Below, one piece after another: positions 29,452 through 35,088 of a stretch of DNA of 35,088 bases. How positions within the stretch are numbered: the stretch's first letter is position 1; each line of letters begins with the position of its first letter. Location of the stretch: contig JAKEIC010000182.1 of NCBI GenBank assembly GCA_022614695.1, forward strand, positions 1-35,088, given 5' to 3'. Under the pieces are notes generated by a model. It did not search any database, was not told the DNA's origin, and saw nothing but the letters and a program-made list of their open reading frames with translations. The stretch is from Planctomycetales bacterium (lineage in GTDB: Bacteria; Planctomycetota; JAKEIC01). The translations under genes and the position numbers were made by a program.

Positions 29452-30426
29452 ATGGCCGCGCCTGCCGCGCCCGAGCCGACGGTCGAGGAACGCTACGAGG
29501 GCTGCCTCCTCGGGCTGGCCTGCGGGGACGCGCTGGGGGTGGCGCTCGAGTTCCTCGGGCGCGAGCAGGCCCGGATCAAGCTCGGGATCGTCCGCGAGAT
29601 GCTGGGTTCCCCCGCGCGCGGGCTCCGGCCCGGGGAGACGACCGACGACACGGCGATGGCGCTCGCGCTCGCCGAGAGCCTCGCCGCCAAGGGCGCGCAC
29701 GACCCCGCCGACGCGCTCGCCCGCTACCTCGCCTGGTTCGGGACGAACCCGCCGGACGTGGGCGTCTGCACTCGCGCGGCGCTCACGCTCGCCTCGGAGG
29801 GGGTCCCCGCGGCGGAGGCCTCCCGGCGCGCCCACGACGAGGTCGGGGGCCGCTCGGCCGGGAACGGGGCCGCGATGCGCGCCGCGCCCCTCGGGCTCCG
29901 CTTCCGCGGGCGCCCGGCGGAGTGCGTCCGGGCGGCGCTCGCCGACGCCCGGATCACGCACTGGGATCCGCGGGCGGGGGCGGCGGCCGGGCTCGTGGCG
30001 CTCCTGGTCGCCGACATGGCGAACGGGGGGCGCGACCTCGACGCGGCGCTCGGGCGCTCGGTCGAGGCCCTCGACGCCGCGGGGGCCTCGGCCTCGGTCC
30101 CGGACCTGGCCGGGCTCCGCAAGAAGTCCGCGCTCCAGATGCGCTCCACGGGCCTCGCCGAGGACACGATCGAGTGCGCCCTCTGGGCCCTCGCCACGAC
30201 GAAGTCGTTCGAGGAGGCGCTCGTCGCAGCGGTGAACCTCGCCGGGGACGCCGACACCGTCGGCGCGATCGCCGGCGCGATCGGGGGCGCGAGGGACGGC
30301 GCCCGCGCGATCCCCGAGCGCTGGACCCGGCGCCTCGCCGAGCGGGCGCGCCTGCGGGCCGCCGCGGCGGCGCTGCTGGCGGCGTCGGGGGGCGGGAGTC
30401 GGGGAGCCGCGGGCCGGTCCCCGTGA
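29452..30426 (+). CDS. ADP-ribosylglycohydrolase (DraG/ARH family)
   Basis: The protein has 324 residues from ATG 29452. The fold's metal motifs are all visible: GCLLGLACGDALGVALEF at the N-terminus, GETTDDTAMALALAESL (Thr64, Asp65, Asp66), RSAGNGAAMRAAPLGL, and NLAGDADTVGAIAGAIGGA (Asp266, Asp268, Thr269), which together hold the two Mg ions of ARH/DraG enzymes. The family removes ADP-ribose from arginine, serine or small molecules, or hydrolyses O-acetyl-ADP-ribose. The substrate here is unknown, and no ADP-ribosyltransferase gene is in the window. Its stop overlaps the GTG of the lipoprotein gene (GTGA). An earlier in-frame start is excluded because it would run through the histidine kinase gene. 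Confidence 0.92.
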   Translation: MAAPAAPEPTVEERYEGCLLGLACGDALGVALEFLGREQARIKLGIVREMLGSPARGLRPGETTDDTAMALALAESLAAKGAHDPADALARYLAWFGTNPPDVGVCTRAALTLASEGVPAAEASRRAHDEVGGRSAGNGAAMRAAPLGLRFRGRPAECVRAALADARITHWDPRAGAAAGLVALLVADMANGGRDLDAALGRSVEALDAAGASASVPDLAGLRKKSALQMRSTGLAEDTIECALWALATTKSFEEALVAAVNLAGDADTVGAIAGAIGGARDGARAIPERWTRRLAERARLRAAAAALLAASGGGSRGAAGRSP

Positions 30427-31061
30427 ACGCCGCCAGGCGGGTGCTCCCAGCGCTCGCGGCTCTCGCGCTGGCCGGCTGCGGCCGGTCGGCGCGTCCGCCG
30501 GCGAGCGCGTCGGATCGCCCCGATGAGCGGTCTCCCGCGAAGACGTCCGGCGACACGCCGGAACCCGGAGGGTTTGCGACTCCCGAAGCGGTCTTCGCAA
30601 GCTACGCGGAGGCGTGCCGGAAGGGGGACGTCGGGGGAGTCGTCTCCGTGCTCGATCCCGACCACCGGCTCGTGTGCCTCCTGGACCTGCTCCTGGCCGC
30701 CACCGGCGTGGCGGAGACCGCCGGTGGACCCGCGGCCCGGGAGCTCGGCTCCCTGCTCGCCGAGCACGGCATCCGGGAGAGGCCCTCGCTCGACACGGTC
30801 GTCGACTGGAAGGACCCGAAGGCCGCCCTCGCGGTCGCGCGCCCGATCCTCGGCTCGGCCGGCGACCTCCCGGGGCTCGGGCGGGGCCTGCTCGCAGTCG
30901 TCCGGCGGCACGGGACGGGCGATCTCGCGCAGATGGGCCCGAAGCCCGTGGCGGGCGAACTGGGCGACCTCCGGATCCGGGGCGACCGCGCGACCGGAAG
31001 GGTCGGCGGGCAAGTGTTCCAGTTCGTCCGGGTCGGCGGCCGCTGGTACCTGGGAGAATAG
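30423..31061 (+). CDS. Putative lipoprotein, possible NTF2-like domain
   Basis: The protein has 212 residues from GTG 30423, overlapping the preceding stop by 4 bp. The N-terminus RRVLPALAALALAGC ends in a textbook lipobox (LAGC), so lipidation at Cys18 and membrane anchoring are likely. A disordered Ser/Pro/Asp-rich spacer follows, then ATPEAVFASYAEACRKGDVG, an opening often seen in SnoaL/NTF2-like or DUF4878-type domains, and a final VFQFVRVGGRWYLGE strand pair of the same type. No catalytic motif is visible. It ends the GreA-type/histidine kinase/ADP-ribosylglycohydrolase series; the repeat-rich patch follows. Confidence 0.75.
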   Translation: MNAARRVLPALAALALAGCGRSARPPASASDRPDERSPAKTSGDTPEPGGFATPEAVFASYAEACRKGDVGGVVSVLDPDHRLVCLLDLLLAATGVAETAGGPAARELGSLLAEHGIRERPSLDTVVDWKDPKAALAVARPILGSAGDLPGLGRGLLAVVRRHGTGDLAQMGPKPVAGELGDLRIRGDRATGRVGGQVFQFVRVGGRWYLGE

Positions 31062-31120
31062 CTATCCAGGCTCCGCCTCGGACCGATGCGGCCTTGCCTG
31101 CGGACGGGCGCCTGGCGATT

Positions 31121-31174
31121 CGAGCACGAGCACGAGTACGGGCACGGGCACGACCAGGGACACGGACACGAGGA
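31121..31174. repeat. Nine degenerate tandem hexamers (consensus CGRGCA)
   Basis: Units read CGAGCA, CGAGCA, CGAGTA, CGGGCA, CGGGCA, CGACCA, GGGACA, CGGACA, CGAGGA. The complementary orientation (GTGCAC, GTGCTC, GTGCTC) appears at 31307-31324, inside the four-helix-bundle ORF, so the two arrays face each other around the inverted repeat at 31194-31282. The hexamer also occurs at 20279-20300. Confidence 0.7.
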
Positions 31175-31193
31175 CGGCGCACGGTCACGCCGG

Positions 31194-31282
31194 ACGACGA
31201 TCTCCTTCCTTCGGGGGCTCCATCGCGTCCCCCACATCTCGTGAGGGGACGCGATTCCACCCCCTCGGAAGGAGATCGTCGT
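31194..31282. repeat. Long imperfect inverted repeat enclosing the start of the S23-type gene
   Basis: The left arm (31194-31232) and right arm (31245-31282) pair over ~38 bp. The outer 16 bp (ACGACGATCTCCTTCC and complement) and inner 11 bp (ATCGCGTCCCC and complement) are perfect, with a looser middle, around a 12-nt loop. The right arm contains the Shine-Dalgarno AAGGAG (31269-31274) and touches GTG 31281. As RNA it would hide the ribosome binding site of the four-helix-bundle gene. Confidence 0.75.
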
Positions 31283-31700
31283 GATCGTGTCCGTCCATCG
31301 TCCCACGTGCACGTGCTCGTGCTCGCACCCGGATCCCGGTGTCCTCCTCGACCACGAGCGTCTCGACGCCTACCGCGTCTCGGATCAGCTCGACGTCGAG
31401 GTCGTCGCGATCGCTCGCCGCGTGCCGCGCGGGCACGCCGGGCTCGCCGACCAGGCGCAGCGCGCCTCGGCCTCGGCGAACCTGAACCTCGTCGAGGCGA
31501 TGGGCCGGACGGGCGCCGACCGCGCGCGCGTCCTGCGGATCGCCCGGGGGGAGGCGTTCGAGGTGGACGCGGCCCTGACCCGCCTTCAGCGCCGGGGCGC
31601 GTGCGACGCCGCGTCGCGGGCGCGGGCCCGCGAACTCAACGTGAGGCTCGTCCAGATGCTCGTGGGGCTGATCGTCGTGGCCGAGGGCGGGCGCGAGTAA
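31281..31700 (+). CDS. Four-helix-bundle protein (S23 / 23S rRNA intervening-sequence family)
   Basis: The protein has 139 residues from GTG 31281, chosen because AAGGAG lies 6 nt upstream; GTG 31287 is the alternative. The first ~22 residues (HRPTCTCSCSHPDPG) are encoded partly by the hexamer repeat and are probably not part of the fold. From LDHERLDAYRVSDQL onwards it follows the S23/IVS pattern: VVAIARRVPRGHAGLADQAQ, RASASANLNLVEAMGR, RARVLRIARGEAFEVDAALT, and the final helix ARELNVRLVQMLVGLIVV. Members of this family were first found in 23S rRNA intervening sequences and form pentameric helical bundles; their role is unclear. Here there is no rRNA nearby. The setting, a repeat-rich patch between conserved operons, suggests a mobile or recently acquired element. 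Confidence 0.82.
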   Translation: MIVSVHRPTCTCSCSHPDPGVLLDHERLDAYRVSDQLDVEVVAIARRVPRGHAGLADQAQRASASANLNLVEAMGRTGADRARVLRIARGEAFEVDAALTRLQRRGACDAASRARARELNVRLVQMLVGLIVVAEGGRE

Positions 31701-32067
31701 GCGGACCTCGCCGCCGCGGCACGTCGAGAACGTCTCGCCCTGCCTTCGGGGCACCGCGGCGACGAGGGGCACCGGGAAACTCGGCTCATTCGCAACGACT
31801 TCTGCCCTTCGAGATCGCGAGCCGGAAGGAATCGGCGACAAGGACCTCGGTCGGGATGGAGACGTGCGGGATCTTCCGCTTCGGCCTCGGGCGACAACGG
31901 CTCGGGGAGGAGGAGCTTCGCGCCGACGCTCGCGTCGGCGACGCACCGGGGCGCCGGTGCAGTTTCGCGGGGACCTTCCGGACGTGCAGGGTGGCCGAGG
32001 CTCCTCCTCGGGGACCCCTCCCCACGGGGAGTGCAGGCGAGGAGGTTGCACTTCGGAGCCTGGAGGC
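31701..32067. other. Gap without intact gene; nested hairpins and PIN remnant
   Basis: This 367-bp gap between the S23-type gene and the convergent kinase stop holds no ORF that I can support as intact. CGCCGCGG (31712-31719) pairs with CCGCGGCG (31754-31761) around an inner CGAGA-ACG-TCTCG stem (31724-31736), possibly a terminator for the S23-type gene. A short PIN-domain-like fragment lies at 31860-31945 (-). Confidence 0.5.
31860..31945 (-). pseudogene. Remnant of a PIN-domain (VapC-like) toxin
   Basis: Read on the minus strand from 31945 the frame gives CVADASVGAKLLLPEPLSPE, which matches the start of PIN-domain ribonucleases (V-x-DAS-x-x-x-K-x-x-LPEP-x-S), including the first catalytic Asp. 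After about 28 residues the similarity is lost in this frame, and no start codon or complete ORF is present. It is most simply a decayed toxin gene from a toxin-antitoxin pair. The match is short, so the call is tentative. Confidence 0.4.
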
Positions 32068-34383
32068 CTAACGTCCCCGCCCCTCCCGGAGCCGGGCCTC
32101 GCAGCGGGCGAGGCCCTCGCGCGCCAGGGGGTAGTCGGGCCGCCGCGCGAGGGCGGCCCGGAAGTCCTCGAGCGCCGCGGCGGCCTCCCCGCGGGCGAGC
32201 CGCAGCCCGCCCCGGTTGGCGTGCGCCTCGGCGTGACCGGGCTCGAGCGCGATCGCCGCGTCGTAGTCCTCGAGGGCCCCCGCGTCGTCGCCGAGGAGGC
32301 TCCGGGCGTTCCCGCGGTTCACGTGCGCGGGCGGAAATCCGGGGCGGACCCGCAGGGAGGCCGTGTAGTCCTCCACCGCCTCGGCCAGGAGGCGCTGCGC
32401 GGCGCGCGCGTTCCCCCGGTGGTAGAGGGCGAGCGCGTGGTCGGGCTTCCGACGCAGCGCCTCCGTCAGGTCCTCGACGGCCCCGGCCGGGTCCCCGAGC
32501 GCGAGGCGCGTCGTCCCGCGGCTGTTCCACGCCTCGGCGTTCCCGGGCTCCACCGCGAGGGCCGCCGTGAGGTCCGCGAGGGCCCCGGAGTGGTCCCCGA
32601 GCCCCCGGCGCGCGTGGGCGCGGTTCACGAGCGCGCTCGGGTCCCGCGGGTCGAGCGCGAGCGCCCGATCCAGGTCCTCCATCGCGCCGCGGGCGTCCCC
32701 GAGGGTCCCGCGCGCCGCCGCCCGGCCCACCAGCGCCCGGACGTCCCCGGGGAAGCGCCGGAGCGCCGCCTCGAACTCGGCGAGGGCGCCCCGCGAGTCG
32801 CCGAGGGAGTGCAGGCACGCCCCCCGGTTGGCGAGCGCCCAGGGCAGTGCCGGCCCTTCCCCCTCGAGCGCCGCGCCGTACTCCCGGAAGGCCCGGGCTC
32901 GGTCCCCGGCCGGGTCCCCGCTCTCGACGTAGCCCCGGAGGAGCGAGGCCTCCCAACCGGCGAGGGAGGCGAGCGCCTCCCTCGCTTCGGCCCATCGTCC
33001 GCGCGCCGCGAGCGCCGCGGCGCCGGCGAGACGGGCCACGCGGCCCTCCCCGCGCGCGGCGAGGGCGTCGAGATCCTCGCACGTGGCCGCGGGGTCCCCC
33101 CGCCCGAACGCCTCGAGCGCCGCGTAGAAGACCGCGGCCGGTCCCTCGGGGCTCGCGGCGCGCGGGACCCTCGCCCAGAGCGCGCGGGCGGCGGCGCCCT
33201 CCCCGAGGGACCAGAGGAGGAGCCCCGCCTCGACGCGCCACGCGGGGCGAGCGGGCTCGAGAGCGGCCGCCTCCTCGAGGAGGCGCGCGGCCGCGCGCGG
33301 GTCCGACGCCCGTAGCCCCCGGGCCCGCGCCGCGAGGGCCTCGGCCCGGGAGGCAGGTGCCGGCGGCGCGGCCGGGGCGGCGGGAGGCGGACCCACCCCG
33401 CCCCCCCGCGCGACGAGGCCCGCCCCGACGCTCCCCGCGAGGAGCAGCGCTCCGAGGGCGACGCGGCGCGAGGTCCGCCACGGGGGCCGTGCCCGGACCC
33501 GTTCCCCCCGCAGCACGCGGGCGAGGTCGTCCCGGAGCGCGGCGGCGTCGCGGTAGCGGGCCCGGGGCGACTTCGTGAGGCAGACGCGGATCACCCGGTC
33601 GAGCGCCCGGGGGACTTCCCCCCGGATGCGCCTGAGCGGCACGGGCTCGGCGAGGATCACCTTCTCGACGACGACGTTCTCGGAGGAGTCGGCGAACGGG
33701 GACCGCCCCACGAGCGCCTCGTAGAGGACGCACCCGAGGCTCCAGACGTCGGTCGCGGGCGTGAGCGAGTCGCTCTCCCCCTGCGCCTGCTCGGGCGACA
33801 TGTACTCGGGGGTCCCGATCGCGAAGCCCGTGCGGGTGAGGCGGGAGCCGGTGGAGACGAGCCGCGCGAGGCCGAAGTCAGTGAGGAACACGCTTCGCGC
33901 GTTCCTACGGGGGGCGTCACGAGCAACATCCTCGTCGCCTGCCTTGCGCCCGAGGAGGATGTTCCCCGGCTTCACGTCCCGGTGCAGGATCCCCTGGCCG
34001 TGGGCGTGGGCCAGAGCGTCGGCCACGTCGCGGGCGATCTCCACCGCGCGGCGCCAGGGGAGCGTCTCCTCGGCGAGCGCCTGGTCGAGCGCGACGCCCT
34101 CGACGAGGTCCATGGCGAACCAGAAACGGTTCGCAGTCCCCTCTTCCCCCACGTCCAGCACCCGCACGATGCCCGGGTGGTCGAGGACCCTCGCGATCGC
34201 GATCTCGCGCTGGAATCGGCGCATCTCGCCGAGGGTCACGCCCGGGTCGGCCATCAGGACCTTCACGGCCGCGACGACCCCGGTCCGCGCGTGGCGCGCC
34301 CGGTAGACCGTGCCGTAGCCGCCCCGGCCGATTTCCTCGCCGATCTCCCAGGGGCCGAGCCGCGCGGGGGGGACCTCGCTCAC
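32068..34383 (-). CDS. Ser/Thr protein kinase with membrane helix and TPR domain
   Basis: The protein has 771 residues from GTG 34383, overlapping the SDR stop (GTGA). The N-terminal kinase has the glycine loop GRGGYG (19-24), Lys41 (VVAAVKVL), HRDVKPGN (134-141), DFG (169-171) and PEYMSPEQ (192-199), so it should be active. A short insert sits between the catalytic loop and DFG. A single membrane helix follows near 305-325 (VALGALLLAGSVGAGLV), then an Ala/Pro linker and a long series of TPR units, e.g. ALANRGACLHSLGDSRGALA, ALVNRAHARRGLGDHSGALA, AWNSRGTTRLALGDPAGAVE and AHANRGGLRLARGEAAAALE. The layout is that of PknB-like receptor kinases with outward-facing TPRs, common in planctomycetes and myxobacteria. 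Upstream frame extension runs into the SDR gene and is rejected. Confidence 0.93.
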   Translation of the reverse strand: MSEVPPARLGPWEIGEEIGRGGYGTVYRARHARTGVVAAVKVLMADPGVTLGEMRRFQREIAIARVLDHPGIVRVLDVGEEGTANRFWFAMDLVEGVALDQALAEETLPWRRAVEIARDVADALAHAHGQGILHRDVKPGNILLGRKAGDEDVARDAPRRNARSVFLTDFGLARLVSTGSRLTRTGFAIGTPEYMSPEQAQGESDSLTPATDVWSLGCVLYEALVGRSPFADSSENVVVEKVILAEPVPLRRIRGEVPRALDRVIRVCLTKSPRARYRDAAALRDDLARVLRGERVRARPPWRTSRRVALGALLLAGSVGAGLVARGGGVGPPPAAPAAPPAPASRAEALAARARGLRASDPRAAARLLEEAAALEPARPAWRVEAGLLLWSLGEGAAARALWARVPRAASPEGPAAVFYAALEAFGRGDPAATCEDLDALAARGEGRVARLAGAAALAARGRWAEAREALASLAGWEASLLRGYVESGDPAGDRARAFREYGAALEGEGPALPWALANRGACLHSLGDSRGALAEFEAALRRFPGDVRALVGRAAARGTLGDARGAMEDLDRALALDPRDPSALVNRAHARRGLGDHSGALADLTAALAVEPGNAEAWNSRGTTRLALGDPAGAVEDLTEALRRKPDHALALYHRGNARAAQRLLAEAVEDYTASLRVRPGFPPAHVNRGNARSLLGDDAGALEDYDAAIALEPGHAEAHANRGGLRLARGEAAAALEDFRAALARRPDYPLAREGLARCEARLREGRGR

Positions 34384-35088
34384 GTCTTCCGGAGCCCCGT
34401 CCCCGGCACCCGCATGGGGAGGAGATCGGCGAGCTTCGGAAACATCGCGAGGAGCGCGACCCCGACGCGCGCGGGCCAGAAGAGGATCACCTCGGGGCTC
34501 GGCCTCCGGGCGCACCGGAGGAGCCGTCGCGCGACCTTCTCGGCCGAGTGGACCGGCCAGGCCATCCCGACCTCGGGCGTGCCCGGGGTCTTGAGCGCCG
34601 TACGGAAGAAGTCGGTCCGAGTCGAGACCGGGAGTACGACCGTCACGTGGACGCCCGTCCCCCGCAGCTCCGCCCGGACCGCCTGCGAGAGCCCGACCTG
34701 CGCGAACTTCGTCGCGCAGTACGCCGCCATCCCTCCGATCCCCATCCGGCCCGCGACCGAGGAGATGTTGAGGATATGGCCCGAGCCCTGGCGACGCATG
34801 ACGGGGATCGCCGCGCGCATCCCGTACATCGTCCCGAGGAGGTTCGTGGCGACGATCCGGTCCAGGTCCTCGACGGGCGAGTCCTCGAACGCCCCGAAGA
34901 TCCCGAACCCGGCGTTGTTCACGAGCACGTCGAGCCGCGAGTGGCGCTCGACCGTCCACCGGACGAGCGCCTCGACGTCCCCGGCGCGGGCGACGTCGCA
35001 GACCCGTCCCTCGGCCGACGGCGCCCCCGCCGCCCGGCACTCGGCGACGGCCGCCGCGAGCGCCTCGGCCCGCCGCGCCGCGAGGACC
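34380..35088 (-). CDS. Short-chain dehydrogenase/reductase, 5' end outside window
   Basis: The frame is open from the window edge to the TGA at 34382-34380, about 235 residues. The first visible residues, VLAARRAEALAAAVAECRAA, are the part just after the TGxxxGIG cofactor loop, which lies outside. The core includes VCDVARAGDVEALV, VLVNNAGFGIFGAFED (NNAG), HILNISSVAGRMG (catalytic Ser), and YCATKFAQVGLSQAVRAEL (YxxxK). PVSTRTDFF follows at the usual 'PG-x-x-x-T' place. This is a classical SDR, an NAD(P)-dependent oxidoreductase of unknown substrate. The C-terminus has a hydrophobic segment (VILFWPARVGVALLAMFPKL), as in lipid- or steroid-like SDRs. Translationally coupled to the kinase-TPR gene. 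Confidence 0.9.
   Translation of the reverse strand, partial: VLAARRAEALAAAVAECRAAGAPSAEGRVCDVARAGDVEALVRWTVERHSRLDVLVNNAGFGIFGAFEDSPVEDLDRIVATNLLGTMYGMRAAIPVMRRQGSGHILNISSVAGRMGIGGMAAYCATKFAQVGLSQAVRAELRGTGVHVTVVLPVSTRTDFFRTALKTPGTPEVGMAWPVHSAEKVARRLLRCARRPSPEVILFWPARVGVALLAMFPKLADLLPMRVPGTGLRKT

Noticed and set aside
31121-31324. CRISPR array
   Set aside because: The units are contiguous hexamers without spacers, and no cas gene is present.
31281-31700. Intervening sequence within a 23S rRNA gene
   Set aside because: No rRNA sequence flanks the S23-type ORF; neighbours are a lipoprotein gene and a kinase gene.
32068-35040. A 990-codon kinase with a long N-terminal extension
   Set aside because: The extension lies out of frame over the SDR gene, which has all SDR motifs; the GTGA overlap gives a natural start at 34383.

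Overview
The window is very GC-rich, densely coded bacterial DNA with mostly short intergenic gaps. Gene content suggests a Gram-negative, environmental lineage of the Planctomycetota/PVC type. It has two secreted squalene-cyclase-like (prenyltransferase repeat) proteins, several Hanks-type kinases fused to TPR or GTPase modules, a LacI-type HTH fused to PilZ, HEAT-repeat secreted proteins, and lipopolysaccharide genes (kdsD-type isomerase, lpxI). That placement is an inference from gene families. No rRNA, tRNA, CRISPR array, transposase or phage gene was seen.

Layout. 1-4684: an incomplete SRPBCC/DUF5939-like gene (-), then two paralogous secreted HEAT-repeat proteins, the first interrupted by an in-frame TGA, and a small cysteine-rich lipoprotein. 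4691-6480 (-): kdsD-like isomerase and a methyltransferase. 6563-11445 (+): a tight five-gene cluster encoding an E1-like enzyme, a ubiquitin-like protein, a triple-GAF class III nucleotide cyclase, an E2-like enzyme and a JAB/JAMM peptidase. 11512-13359: prfB with its +1 programmed frameshift and a Lon-N-domain protein. 13356-15668 (-): MglA-like GTPase fused to a Ser/Thr kinase. 15789-20175 (+): LacI-HTH/PilZ regulator, zinc-ribbon pseudokinase/TPR protein, bioB. 20387-25986 (-): two prenyltransferase-repeat proteins, lpxI and a large secreted protein. 26091-31061 (+): long GreA-type factor, histidine kinase, ADP-ribosylglycohydrolase, lipoprotein. 31062-32067: a repeat-rich accessory patch with a four-helix-bundle (S23-type) gene and a PIN-domain remnant. 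32068-35088 (-): Ser/Thr kinase-TPR protein and a partial SDR.

The most interesting system is the 6563-11445 operon. It carries the whole chemistry of eukaryote-like protein modification: activation (E1), modifier (Ubl with an internal Gly-Gly followed by six residues), conjugation (E2 with HPN and a catalytic-type Cys) and processing or removal (JAMM). A GAF-GAF-GAF-adenylate/guanylate cyclase sits in the middle, translationally packed with its neighbours. Bacterial E1/E2/JAB/Ubl operons are known, including the antiphage Bil-type systems. An embedded ligand-sensing cyclase suggests that conjugation is tied to cyclic-nucleotide signalling, which I do not know to have been described.

A second theme is nucleotide and kinase signalling by fusion proteins: LacI-PilZ, MglA-kinase, pseudokinase-TPR, kinase-TPR. 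A third is the placement of -10-like hexamers 6-10 nt before several start codons, which suggests frequent leaderless transcripts.
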